64,000 nt of DNA from Dasyornis broadbenti (lineage: Eukaryota; Chordata; Aves; Passeriformes; Dasyornithidae), in the NCBI GenBank assembly GCA_013397935.1, contig VZRN01000756.1, positions 448,124 to 512,123 on the forward strand, read 5' to 3'. Both the position numbers and the translations under genes were made by a program. How positions within the stretch are numbered: the first letter of the stretch is position 1; each line of letters begins with the position of its first letter. Below, in pieces: positions 1-13,400 of the stretch. The notes under the pieces are model-generated. The model did no database searches, was not told the origin of the DNA, and saw nothing but the letters and a program-made list of their open reading frames with translations.

Positions 1-400
1 GCTCAGGTTACAGGTGTTTTGCCCGGCTGCCCGAAAGGTCGCGCTGAGGAATATATTCAGTGTCGGCAGCTCGATGTGCAGCTGCAGTTTGAGCTGTAGG
101 CTGAGTTCTGGGGGGCGGGAGGCCGTGACCCGTCAACCCTTTACACAGCAAAGGGCGCGGGGACCTGTGGCCCAGCCAGGGGACCGGACACTCAGAGACA
201 GCAGGAACCCACGAGCCCCAGACTTTCCTGCTCTCAGACTGTGAGGGTATAAAAGCCTTGGGATTCCCTTCTTTGGGGCCCCTTCTCGGAGGCACCCAAC
301 TCGAACTGCTGTTTTTTTGCTGCACGAAGATTAAATTATTTTAAGGATCCCGATGTCTGAAACCCTGTTATGGGAAACATGGGACCGAGCCGGTAAGGAA
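1..400 (+). mobile_element. Probable LTR fragment with TATA box (endogenous retrovirus-like)
   Basis: This GC-rich block has a TATAAAA box at 250-256, then about 75 bases further an ATTAAA polyadenylation-type signal (331-336) in an AT-rich stretch. That U3-R-like order fits a retroviral LTR promoter. A good splice-donor match (CCG then GTAAGG, at 392/393) follows. Only the downstream part is in the window, so the left terminus, the target duplication and the family cannot be judged. No open gag/pol/env reading frame is visible. An alternative is the 3' edge of a CpG-island promoter for TMEM62, but none of the short ATG frames before the donor is in phase with TMEM62 exon 2. Confidence 0.42.
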
Positions 401-891
401 ACCTGGTCTGACTGAGTGTGGGGGGTGTAGCTGTGAAGGGACCTCAGTCCTAGCTCAGGTAGTGTGAGTGTGACTGCCAGAGTGGCTCCTGGACGGTTGG
501 ACAGAGAAGTTTCCTTATCAGATATGATGTGTGTAGTGGAAGTGAGTAATTAAAAATCACCTAATTATTACACTACCCAATATATTGCGTCAGTACCTGA
601 TGCGGTATTATCTAGTATACTGGTGAAAAATGCAGGCTCTGCCTGTCCCATTCCCCATCCAAAAACTCAGAAAAGTTGTGTAGCTGAGAAAATAGCTATA
701 CTGATTTACAGCAATAGAAGATACTAGGCCAGTATTCAGAAGTTTAAATGTGCACAGCTTTGTTTCCAGGTTAGACATAAAATCCAAATTGACCCGGTAT
801 AGTCTTGGAAGCAAATTGTCACGTCTTAGTGCTTCTGTGGCCTCTTCTGGCTCTTCTCCCCAGAGCATTCCTGAAGCACTTAGTGTAGGAC

Positions 892-1321
892 TGTTGTCTA
901 CGCCTGGCTTTCCTGGCCGTCCTCGACCGAGGCGTCAGCCCCCGAATGCTCAGCGGCTCGGTGGCTTCTTTCCGTGCCGCTCCGGAGCCTGGCGTGGCTG
1001 GATCACGCAGAGGTGGGGCTGCCCACAGCGAGGGACCGACGAGGTGCCGATGAAATAAGGCGAAAGAGGCAAAGGGTTGCGAGAGGGGGTTCCCCCGAAC
1101 TCTCCTTTATTGGGAGAAGTGCGACGAGATCCGGGAGGGAGAACACCCGTGCAGCCGGTTTTAAGGGGGGATAACAGCCAATGAGGTAAAGGGCAAGGGG
1201 AAGGTATGGTGGTCGGGGTCCAATAAAAACATTTGAGGGGGGGAACAACAGCTCAGAACCAATGAAACTTCGAACATAACAGAACCCTCTAGAAGAAGGG
1301 GTCAGCCCAAGGCCCTGGACA
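892..1321 (-). mobile_element. Antisense LTR (3' end of a broken endogenous retrovirus or solo LTR)
   Basis: Read on the minus strand this block has CCAAT-type boxes (ATTGG at about 1178 and 1258 reversed), a TTAAAA-like TATA element near 1160, and an AATAAA signal (TTTATT at 1106-1111 on +), followed by a GC-rich U5-like segment. The order matches an LTR. Two boundary choices are visible. One is TGTTGT...ACAACA (892-1250), a six-base perfect terminal inverted repeat. The other is TGTC...GACA (895-1321), preceded on the minus strand by a purine-rich AGAGGAGGGGCG tract resembling a polypurine tract. If the second is right, the GC-rich stretch 1322 to about 1470 is a remnant of internal retroviral sequence. 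No target-site duplication is clear, so the copy is truncated or old. Confidence 0.6.
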
Positions 1322-1479
1322 CGCCCCTCCTCTGGAACAAGGGGTGGATCTTAGACCCTGGTTCCATCCCTTGAGTCCTCCCCTAATGAGGAGCCTCCTA
1401 CAGAGGAGGTGGAGCTGGAGCGTGAGGCAGCAGCAATCAGGGTTGGACCTTCCACATAGGACCAGCCACAGAAGTGTTT

Positions 1480-4293
1480 ACATATTTGCAGTTAATTTAT
1501 GGCTGAGATGTAACAGGGATTATGGTACATTTCCTTCTAACAAGTAGCTGCTTTTACTGTTTTGTTTTTATTCTCAATCTCAAGAATGCATTGTATGACT
1601 GTATTAGCTGCAGGCAGTGCTCTTTGTGAATGAGCTGGCAAATTAATAGTCCTTTGGTTCTCTCCAATTGTGGTGTCATTTTTTTTCAGAATTTTTTCCT
1701 TAAGTGACTTAAGGTTTATTTTTACCACAGATTAGATCTCAAGATGAAAGATATGCTTGAATTAATGTAAGTAAAGCCCCTGTCTTGAGTTGCTGTCTTG
1801 TGAAGAGTCAGATAGAGCAGCATCTAGCAGCTGCAGAGCTATACTGACAAGCAGCATGCACAGGCCCATGTTTCTCTTGCTGTGTTGTCTCTGGTTGTGT
1901 CACTTCAAGTGGAGTTCTCCCAAGGATAGGTCACGGCACAGCTAATTTGAGACTTGGCTTTTCTTTCAAGTGGTTATGTTCTCTTTCAGACATGCCCTTT
2001 AATAGCTGCTTTATCATTGACCTAACTTGGAAACTAATCAAGCACCAAATCCAGCCTTGTGCCTGATGATGTTGTGGGAAACAGGCTTCAGGCTCCCTGG
2101 TGACTCCACGGGTCTAGCCTAGGTCACTGGATAGAGCTCAAGTTGATCAGTTCTGCCCCCAGCAGTTCTTGCCTTGTTTTTCTTCCCATCCACAGGACTA
2201 CATCTTCTTAAACTGAACTAAATCATGGTCTTTGTACTTGAATCTTCTATTAATGGCTCATTCACCTTTATTATAGCAGAATTTCCTTCCTTAGCCAGTG
2301 CCAAATAGACACTCTAGTTTAATATTTAACAAGATTATAATTATTTCTCCTATTTCTGTCAGCTGGATGCATTCTACTGTTGCTCTAGACCATGTAATTC
2401 TCCCTTGTTAATGCCTGCCTGTCCTGAACTACATCTTTGCTAGATAAGGAATGTTGATAGTGATTTCTCCTCACCCCTAAATCTCTTCCAACCCATTTTA
2501 ATGAAAGTAACTGTCTATGATGCAATGAGAGAGGCCAAGTATCCACATCAGTCAGAGGGAGAGGAAAGAGCAACAAGTGGTCTTTCACCTACATTTTGAA
2601 AATTAAATAAGAGCATTACAAGCTTTTCATCTTGCCCACTGTCTTTCCTTTTATTGGGATATTGTCTGAAGTTAATTAAAAATTTTAAAAAACTTAAAAA
2701 AAAAAAAAAGGAAGAAGGTCCACTCCACTCCTAAGATCTTCATATTTCATGGTTTTTAGTGATGACAGAAACTTAGTCCCAGCTCTCAGAAGTCCCAGGA
2801 CACTGTAACTCTTAGAAATGACAAGTTAAACCTTTTTTAAATCTAAAACTCATATCATAGTATGGGGAAGAAAAGTAGGAAGGTTATTGTAGGAAATCAG
2901 GCTTCCCAACCACTCTCTGCTATAAAGTTGGAAATTTACATTTGCTCTAGTTACTGGTAGAGTAGGAGTAAGGTTTCTTGTAAGACTGTTTTTTCTCCAG
3001 AATGAAAATTGTAGAAGTGTTGATTTTCTCTGTTTGATTACTGAGATAAATTAATTGCAAACCCACAGGCTGAAAAGAAGCAAAACTAGTTGTATCCTTG
3101 TCAATGGTTAAATGAGATTTGATGTATCAAGGTAGTTTTGCTGTGCTCTTTGCTTCACACTAGTTTGAATGCATCAATGAAAGTGACAATAAAGTTATAT
3201 CTAAAATTGTTTGCCTTTTTTAGCATGCAATTCTGACCTAGGCAAAAATTCCATGTAATTCCAAATGGGGAATTTTCCTAAGCAGAATTTAAAAACTGTA
3301 TTCAGGTAATATTTTCTTCATATACAGATGGCTGAATAAGTAGAAGTAAATAATTTTTCTCCAAGGTACTTTATCTGGATTTTTCAAAAAACTAGAAGCT
3401 TTGCAAGAACAGGTTTATTAAACTGAATGTGAAAGTTAATGTTTTTCTTTCCAAGTGATAATGTCAGATGGCCATGAGCATGTGCTTACTGTTTTTTGAG
3501 CATCAAATACCATTTGCTTAAATCGAGGTGGACAGTTAATTAATTGATTGACTGAAGTCAATCAGTTAATTTTTTTGTACGGTACTGAAAAGCCACAATG
3601 TAAAAAAATATAAAAATCTTACTTTTCTTATTCTCCCCAAATGACTCTTCTGATGTGAGGACTTTAACTGATTCAGAAATGAACAGCATCTTTTATAGTT
3701 ATGTACAAATCATATTATCATTTCTTGGGAAATCTTTGCCTTTTTGAAGGCACATGGAATGGGGTCTAAACACACTTGTTAGATCCATTAAAATGCATGG
3801 ATAGAATGTTAAAAATCCTTTCACCCAGCTTTTGGAAATGTCACACCAGGTACAAAATAAATTATCAGTATATTTCAAGTTCTAGGTAGCTTTAACCTAT
3901 TGCTTTGCAGAACTACTTCATATTCTTACTTGCAGCAAAACCGCTGTGTTGCACCAGTAACTTGCAGAATATGAAAGGCAATAGGCCACTTGCAGTCATC
4001 ACAACTTACTGTGGGTAGCTAAGTATTTCCCTATATTATTGTATACCCTTAGTTTTAAGGAAATTTTCGTGATATAAATGTGATTTTAGGGGTTAGAGTT
4101 GTGGTATCCTTTGCTTGTTCTGCTTTTGTTCTCCCCTAGTCATCCACTTCTGTTTCTCCTTGTATCCCTTATATAGATATCAATCACTGTGATTGCTCTT
4201 ATCTTGCATTCATATACATACCTGGCTTTGCAGACCAACCTGGATAGCAATAACCCTCTGCTTGGGGCAGTGTTTCATTCTTCTCTTTTGCAG
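1480..4293. other. No recognised gene; AT-rich upstream/intronic DNA of TMEM62
   Basis: About 2.8 kb without recognisable coding sequence. It is presumably TMEM62 intron 1, because the first recognised exon starts with an acceptor in phase 0. It contains an A-run near 2697-2709 and a short near-perfect hairpin at 3540-3570. TMEM62 exon 1 was searched for in all frames (a start codon, signal-anchor-like hydrophobic run and donor in phase 0) and not found. Confidence 0.6.
3540..3570. repeat. Near-perfect inverted repeat, 4-base loop
   Basis: The arms TTAATTGATTGAC and GTCAATCAGTTAA (13 bases, one mismatch) flank TGAA. The piece could form a compact hairpin on either strand. Confidence 0.7.
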
Positions 4294-4405
4294 GTGTCAG
4301 ATATTCATATCAGCAAATTTCGGGATCCCAAACGAGCTCCTGACTTTGAAAAATTCTGTTCTGAAACAATCGATGTAATTCAGCCAGGCCTTGTTCTAGC
4401 AACAG
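4294..4405 (+). CDS. TMEM62: TMEM62 coding exon 2
   Basis: Acceptor TTTTGCAG before 4294 and donor GTAAGC at 4406. It encodes VSDIHISKFRDPKRAPDFEK and continues to LVLATG. It carries the first metal-ligand motif D-x-H and starts in phase 0; the last codon is split after one base. Confidence 0.95.
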
Positions 4406-7400
4406 GTAAGCAATGCAAAAATTTCCTGTTGAGTGTACTGACAAAGGAAGAGCAAATAAACAAAATTTTATTGCTGGTTTCTATTTGAACATATTGGACC
4501 AAGAAGGGTGAAATAAGCCTTGCCACTTCATTTGACAGCTTGCTATTGAAATGGATTAAGTTTTGACAAGAAAATCAAAAATGTTTTGAGCCATTACTGT
4601 ATGCAAGGCTTTAGAATCTTAATGCTAGACCTGGAGTCTTGTTTCTACAGCAAGTTACTTATCTAATTAGTAAAATTGCTGCAGTGATGTGGTCGATAGA
4701 TGTCTGATGAGGCTGCTGCATCTGCATTAGAAAGCATTTACCCTTACAGTGACCTCATGGACCAGATAGAGGAACATTCAGATTGCACCCAGCCCTGCAG
4801 CCACTTAACACTTGGAGGCAGGGATTCCATGCTTGTCTAGTTACGGTATTTGTATAAGCTGTGTAGGGCTCTAGTTATATCTCACCTTTTTACACTTTCA
4901 GGTGATCTGACAGATGCTAAGACAAGAGATAAACTGGGATCTGAGCAGGTAGAAGATGAGTGGAAAACTTACCAGACAATCCTGAAGAGATCGAGGGTCA
5001 TGGAAAAAACTAAGTGGATAGACATCAAAGGAAATCACGGTAAGAAGGAAATGAAACATCTCTGTCTTTCCTGTGATTGCAGATCACAGAATATAGAGGT
5101 AAAGTGTTTGTACTCACTAGTATGTTAGTGGTCATTATGAATCAGGAGAAGGTTTGCCATCCACATATGTACTGAGGACACACTTTGTTTACAGGCCTAC
5201 TGGAGTTTTAGTACCAGAGAAGTAAGAGTCTTTTGCCTGGCAAGTGATAGAACATGACTTCAGATGTTAGTTTCCACATCATTATTTTATATACCACATT
5301 ATTTAATGGAGGGGCAAGCTGTAACTTTACCATACTGAAGAAATGGTTTCAGTTTGCTTTTCATAGGTTTCCCCCTCACAGGTTTAAGTTTAAAAGTTAT
5401 CATATGTCCAGCAGTGAAAGGAAATTTGGTTTCTTTTGAATAGAAATGACTCATGATAGCTTGTATCCATCAGTTGTTGACACATTCTAAGCATTCAAAC
5501 CCAAGCTGACCATCTTGTAGGCTGCATAAACAGGAAGGGCAGAAATGTTACAGGAGGGCAGAACTAGAAAGCCCAGCACTGTGGGGAAAAAAGTGCATGC
5601 TTTGTCATCTATACCCATTTCTCCACCAGGCTTCTGTTACCAGCTTTAATAGAGAGGTGGAACCCAATTGCAGTACAGACTTCCCCAAGCTGATGTCTAT
5701 TTTACACACACTGTTCTCTTATGCTATGGCTACTTTTATTTTCCATGAAAGAGTTAGGTCTTGCTTACAGAGCATGCACCCAGACCAAAAAAGCTTCTGT
5801 AAAGCTCTGTGGTCAAAGTGGAGACAGATTTAGCTTTTAGCCACTAAATAACAATTTATATTCCCACAATGCCTTTATCTTTTAATTGAAATTTAAATGA
5901 GAAAACTATTGCCACTTAACTACATTGAGTATATAATGTCTCCATTGCAGTTAGACTGTCTGCTTGTTAATCACACATTTAAAACAAAATAGCTCTTCAG
6001 CACCTGCTGAGACTGCTTTATCTCAACATTACCAAGTTAGATACAGGGGCCAATTATCAATTTGATCCAAAAGTTTCCTTATTTCCTTTTTTTCTCCCCT
6101 ACAGATGCATTCAACATTCCACACTTGGATAGCATTCAGAATTATTACAGGTACTTTTATTTACCATACAGATGCTGCTATATTCAAGGTCAAATTCACT
6201 AAACAATGTTCTGTTTTCAGTTATAACATATATGCTTTTACACTAACTTTCCTATAGCCCAGGAGCATATCTACTATTCCCTCTGTCTTTTGCATTGTCA
6301 GTGAGTAGAGCAGAATCTATTGAGAAAATAGAGAATTCCTTGTGCAGATTTCTTACCTCTTATCCTTCTGTGTTTTGCAATTGAGTGTGTTAAATCATCG
6401 ATGTCTACAATATTTTTAGTCACACTCTAGGAGAGAAAAGATGAGGGAAATTGAGTTGGTTTATTAATATATTAAAAAATTGTAAAAAATTATGAAAATT
6501 ATTAAAATTGTCTGCAGAAATAAAACTAGAAGCTAGGGAAAACAGTTATTCAACACCACATTCTGGTGTTCATGATGCATTAAAATTAAATAAGGCAGTG
6601 GGTTGTATTGAAATACAATATTTTTACACAAAAGCATAGGTTTCTATTATATGTTCACAGCATTAGCAGAGGATGATGCAACAGTTACATGTACTCAAAC
6701 TGGGACTAAAGGAAGACATTTTATTGAAGTTAATGATGTTCATAAAGATAATGTTAACTTCAAAAAAAGAAATTTTGTGAAAGGGTTTTTATGGCATTAG
6801 AAGTGTTGATTTGTGTTGATTTATTTTGAAAATTTGTTTTTAATATATTGGCTTGTATCCTATTCAGGTCAACCTTTCTGGCAAAGTTATTGTTCTGATT
6901 GGTGGAGGAACAGGGACATGAACTGATTTCTGGATGGCTGTGTTCAAACTATACTCATCATCTTAACTCAGGAATGTTTTAGCTCCCACATATCATGCAG
7001 GGAGTAAAACAAAACTAAAACCCAAAAAACCCAAACCCACACAAGAAAGCCCAACCTAAAATGCCAAAAGAAAATTAAAAAACACCCCCCAATTAAACTT
7101 AATGAATTCTAGTGATTCTCAGATTAACCCCTAATCATTTCAGTTACAGAATTTACTCCTTAATAGAAAAATTTAATAGGTACTGTTAGCTGAAATGTTA
7201 AGTCATTGCCAGGGGAAGATGTGTACAAAGCCCACTTGGCATAAAATATCAAAAGCACTTCAATTTTTTAAGTCAGAAATAGTGAAATTATGTGTTGTCA
7301 GTGGAAGGAGAGAAAGCAATGTATGTTTGTCATGCCTATAAGCTTTCCTAACAGCAATATTTCCATTTTATTTTGTTAGGAAATACTCTGCCTGGCGTAA

Positions 7401-10400
7401 AGATGGCTCCTTCCACTACATCCACACTACCTCTTTTGGGAACTATTCATTCATCTGCGTGGATGCCACACTCAGTCCAGGCCCTAAGAGACCCTATAAT
7501 TTTTTTGGGATTTTAAACATGGTATGTATAAGTCTTTGCATTCCATTTTGCTGGCTGCTTTACTTTTGTAGTGGTTTGTCTGGAGATTTGGGGTTTTTTT
7601 TAATATAGAAGAATTGTTTGAAAGATTTGTGTTCATCTATAATAGTATTTACATTTTTAAGTTATGCATGTGGGACATTTATTTAGCAAAATGGATTTGT
7701 CACCTACCTGTTTCAGAATCAAATGGCAGAGCTGTCTTTGATGGCAACAGAAAGTCTGCACAGCAACCATACTATCTGGTTTGGCCATTATCCCACCTCA
7801 ACAATCATCTCCCCATCCCCTGGAATACGAACATTAATGAGGTAAGGTCTTCTTATCCTGTATGTTTTCAGCCTGAAGTACATTTATTTCCTTTCTTCAC
7901 ATGCTTATCTCTCACTTTTTAGGTTTTCTGCAGTGATATTTCGTTCCCCCCCCCAAATAATCACAGTTCTTATATTCTTTTTTTAGTTCTGCCACAGCCT
8001 ATTTATGTGGACATCTCCATACAATGGGTGGGCTGATGCCAGTCTTGCACAGTCAACACCGTGGTGGCACTCTGGAACTCGAATTGGGAGACTGGATGGA
8101 TAACAGGAGGTAAGTGAACAAACTATTATATGAACAAACTATTATATGAACCCTACCTTGGTGTACTGTGATTCCTTTTTATGCTGTTTGGTGAATTTGC
8201 AAGAAGCATTAGATCAGCCTGACTGAGTAGTACTATTAATGCTTTTGAAAAACGTCTTTGTGTGTATGTTTGGGATTTTTCTCCATGCCAACAGTGTGCT
8301 AATAAATTAAATAATTTTTTATTAATTCTTGACATTTAGAAATTAAAAAGGGGACATCTAAATGTCTCTTTAGTATGTGTTTAGTATTCAAATGTAGACA
8401 AATAAATTGTAATGAAATTCAGCATCACTACTTCAAAATACACATGCTCTGCAATGTCTGTTAGAATTCTTGACACAGAAATAGTCCACCTGGGAAATGT
8501 TACCTTACTAGTACATCAAAAAATGTCTGATGCTACATGGAGTGTGTAGTAGTATATCAGCTTTTATTCTGCAGTAACCCAAAGAAAGATACTGGTATGC
8601 ATACTGGGAAAGAGCATACTGGAGTATTTGTCCTTAACTGGAGTACCTACACAGATACTGTGGCAATGTACATTATATTTGACTTCTTTAACATAATGTT
8701 CATCTATCTGATTCATGTGCAAAATTCCAGAGATCTTCACACCTGGAACTTGGAGTACTTCTTCTATTATTTATAATAAAATTAATCTCATCAGAGGTAA
8801 GCAGCTGTACAGTTAATACAGCAGAGTTCATTAATGTGGGACTCCTGAAAAGAATAAATGGAAAATAAATCCAGGTTTTGCTTAGCAACTTGAGAAGCAT
8901 GGGAATCAGCTGTGCATGCAGTAGTTTGTATGAAACAATTTTTTTTCCTTTCATTATAGGTACCGGATCCTTGCATTTGATCACGATCTCCTCAGCTTTG
9001 CAGATCTTAACTTTGAAGAGTGGCCTGTAGTTCTCATCACCAATCCCAAATCCTTCCTTTATAGTAGTCCTACTCATGAACCACTAGTCAAAATTCTTTA
9101 TTCCACTCATATCAGGTACCCTGTAATGTCTTGATTTCACAATATTTAACTATATTTATATGTATAGACACAAAATATTTTTTAAAATATGTGTCTACTG
9201 TTCTCAGAATTCACTTTTCTGTAGAAGATTGTTCCAGAGAGTTCTCTTTGTACCATATCTGTGATAAAAAGATTGTGTAGTAGTAATTCTTATCTTATTT
9301 AGGCAGTTATTTCCCCTGAAGTCAATTGAACTTTAAGTAACCAAAGTTGATTAATAAATCATTAAAATAGATTAATATCTAATAAATATGCATAGATTAA
9401 TGTGTAATCTGTGTTACTTATCTCACATATTCACACTGACTTTGCCAATTTCAGGATTTTGTCTATGTATTTTTCTATGTGTTTTCTCTATCCACTTTGG
9501 ACTTCTTAGCTGCTTGTCTTTTCAGTTTTACATCCTATATATAGTAAAACATCAGAAGCCTCTGCCAATTTTCATATTGCTTTTAAATCTCTCAATATTT
9601 CCATTTTTACCTTATTTAATTTTTACATTTATTTTTCAAATTTCTAGGCCCTTTTCAACATTTTATATTTGCTGTTAGATGAATCTACTTGAACTACTGC
9701 ATATATAGAATTACAATCAAAAGAAGTTTGTCATAGTTTTCAGTTAGGAAGCAGTATCCTACTAAGTGTCCTATTTATTTTCCAGTTTCCTATTCAGAAC
9801 CTTATCTGAACATTCTTATGATTATATTAAATATATGCACTGGTAGAATTGTTCACCATAACTGTATGAAACTCCTTCATTTGACTAAAACATGCTCTGG
9901 AATGCCTTTTGTATTACCAGAAATGAAAGGAACTGTACATGCAATATTTTGAGTCTGTATTACTATCATTGATTCTATGAATATAAGCACTGCCAAGTGA
10001 CAATACATTTGTTGGTATCTGAGATCTGTAATACCAGCCTTGCATTCCACTCCATTTCTCCTACAGGCAGTTACAAACACTGGAAGGTTATTTTCTGACT
10101 AGCAAAAAGAAAAAAGAAAAAGAAAAGAAGGGAAAAAAACCACTCCCAACAACAAAGGACTTAAGAGAGAGAGAGCCTGGCAATTTTTAATGAAGCCATC
10201 TACAAGTTTTTGGTTATGTGTCTATGTGCTGGAGCATGCATCTCACTTGTGTTAGCAAATGTTTTGAAGCAAGAGTTCTAGGATTATTTCTGCCAGGACC
10301 TTACAATCTCTGCCACCTTTTTGTCTGTTCCACAGCCAGTTTTCTGTTCTGTTTTTTGTGTAGTGCCATACAGAAATACTCTTTTTTTAAATGTGGGAAA

Positions 10401-13400
10401 GAGCTGCCATGTTACCATTAGCCCACAGATATTTCACTGTTACAATTACTAAATCTTTTGAACTCTTTATTACAAGGTAGCTTAACCTTTAGGGACTTCT
10501 CTTAAGGAAGTAACAATATATCTGCAAATCCTGTAACAAATCTGTTTATTTTGCTCTTTATTTACTCCTTAGAATTCTGGCATTCTCTCCTTCTGTCATT
10601 ATCTCTGTCCAAGTCTACATAGATGGAGTTCACCTGGGGAATGCACATCAGGTGTCTGGCCCTCTCTATGTGCTGAAGTGGAGCCCACAAAACTACAGTG
10701 AAGGGTTCCATCGCATAGATGTGACTGTCCAGGTAAGTTACCTGTTGGCATTCTTTGTATTGAATTTTTTGTCTTGTCGTGGCTTCTCTGTCACCCTCCT
10801 GCCTCACATAACTAGGAACAAAATACATGATAAAAGACTTACTTACGTATTTGTCTGATTACAAAACCCAAAGGATTTAATGAAGGAATGATTACTGACT
10901 CCTAAGCACCAAAATATTCATAAAGCTGCTGGGCTAAAGAATGAAATATTATTTTTCATAAGAAATATAATAAGACATGATAGAAGAGCAAATTTGAATT
11001 GAAATTGGCCAGAGATGCAAAAATTACAAGAAAGGGTTCTTAAGGTACATAAACAACACGCAGAAACAGAAGGAAAATGCTAGCCTGGTGTTAAACAGCA
11101 GAGGTGAATTAGTCACCAACAATGCTGAAAAGGCAGAGGTTCTCAACACTTTCTTCACCTCTGTCTTTACCAGCAGTGTTGGGCCACAGGCCTTGGGAAC
11201 AAGGATCAAGGTTGATGCAAACAGAGACCCACTGTCAGTGAAGAAACAGTTGGTGTGAGACCTGTCCCAGGAGTTTGACCCTACAAATCAATGGGCCCTG
11301 ACAATTCCCACCCAAGAGTGTTAAGAGACCTGGTTGGCATCATTGCAAAGCCACTCTCCATAGTCTTGGACAAGTTGTGGAGGTCAGGGGACATCCCAGA
11401 AGACTGGCAGAAAGCTGATGTCACTCCTATCTACAAGAATGGCTCAAGACAGTCCCTGGGAAAATTAGGAAACAAATCCTTAGGGAGGACTATCACAAGT
11501 CAGATTAAGCATGTGACTGGGAAGAGCCAACACAGATTGACCAAGGGCAAATTGTGGGCCAAGAAGAACATTATGAAGTTCATCAAGGACAAGTGTAAGG
11601 ACTTGTGCCTGGGAAAACATAATCCTGGGAACATACAATCAGGAGTGCAGCACAGGCTGTGATCTGTCTGGCTAGGGAGCAGTCTGTGAAAAGGAACCTT
11701 GGTGTCCTGGTGGACCATAAACTCAATATGAATAAACAGTTTGTTGGTGCAGCAGAGAAAGCCAACTGGATGCCAGGGTGCATTTCCAAGGGCATTACCA
11801 GCAGAGATAAAGAAGTTACTATCCTGCTCTACTGAGTGCTTGTCAGGCCCCACACCTGGAACACTGTGCTCAAACTGTTGAACAAATGGAACACTGTTTG
11901 TTTATCTATATCAGATTGTAGCAAATACACCAGAAGTGAAGCACAACAAAACTTCAAGATATTTTAATATGGGCTGTTACTTAGAATTGAGCAGTCATAG
12001 TCTTCCATAAATTGCTGAATCTCTGATGGTATCTTCTTCATATGTAGCACTTTTAGATTATGATTTTACAATCACCAATTTACTTGAAACTGCCGAATTG
12101 ACAGCAAGTAATCCTTTGTAGGTAGAAGTATTTAATACAGAACTATGCCAGAGAAGCATGCATCAATTGGATCTTTCTAGAAAAGCTGCAGTGATAATTA
12201 GGAACTTCAACTAGATGGTTTTCTCTACTACTGGTATGTAATTGCTCTCATTTTATATCAATCTAGGATGCTTCAGGAAGAATTGGCACAAAGGGCCATT
12301 TATTTGCTATGGAAGAAAGTCTCTCTCTTAGATTTGACTTCTGGCCATCTTTTATTCTTCTCACTGACCACTATGTTCTAGTAAGTACTTTCAGCAAAAC
12401 ATATTATTCCATGTTGGTTTCCAGAGCTGTGCTAGGCATTTTCCTAATTCCTGGTAGGCTTGAATGCAGTTTACTTTTTCCAATTTGACTCTGTTGGAAT
12501 TCCAAAACATTTAAAGTTTCTCAAGTTGCACACTTCAACCACAAATGTGCAGTAATGGTTCATGCTAACAGTTGATTTCCTGGATTTAGTCCCAATTATC
12601 CATTTTTGGGCATAAGTGTAGACCCATTTTGTGCAAGCAAGAAATTGAAAAGGAGCTACTGGAGATAGTAGAAAAAGGAAACATTAAATCAAAGAGAAGT
12701 TCACTGTGATCTGTTGCAGTATGTTTTCTGGCAAGAAAGCTGCAAATATTCTGTCAGCTGCTGACATTATTACTAGCTCCAGCAAAAAGGAGCTCATTAT
12801 ATGCAAAGAAGGATGTAATGTCATAATAGTTAAGGTGCACTTCTAGGACAACATAAGAAAGTCCATGTGGCTGTAGTTTGTATCGTAATTGGCTCAAAAT
12901 TATTATCTTAGTTGTTTTAATGAGTCACACATTCTACACAATGTCTTGAACAGCTTTTCTCCTCAGTACAGTGCTCAGACAATGTTTTTCCTTGGACGTG
13001 TAATTACACTTTTTCAATACATGTGTTTACAAACTCTGTTTTTTAAAGATTCAGGTCTATTACTTTCAGCCATTCAGCAGAATTCAAGTCAGTACAATAC
13101 AAATCCAATAACTCTTCATTTCAATGACACCAACAAGCTTTGAATATGTGTTTCAAATAGAAATCTTTGTACCATTCTGTCAGTGTCCATAAGGCATGCT
13201 CCAAGGCTGCTACTGCTCCAGGGCTGGCTTACAGTCAGGCTGTCTTTCCAGGCTCGTGTGCTCTTTGGACTGATTGTGCTGATTCAGATCACCTTGCTTG
13301 TTGTTTTTAGACACCTCCAAAAGCCAGCACTCAAAGGTATGAACTAATGTTTGTATGTGGTTTTAAGTGAATCTATCTTCCCCTAAACTTTTACTGTTGA

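Noticed and set aside
353..392. Short ATG frame before the donor at 393 as TMEM62 exon 1
   Set aside because: It ends one base into a codon, whereas exon 2 starts in phase 0, and it lacks any signal-anchor sequence.
8700..9077. Minus-strand open frame of 125 codons
   Set aside because: It lies over TMEM62 exon 8 on the opposite strand and is a shadow of that coding exon.
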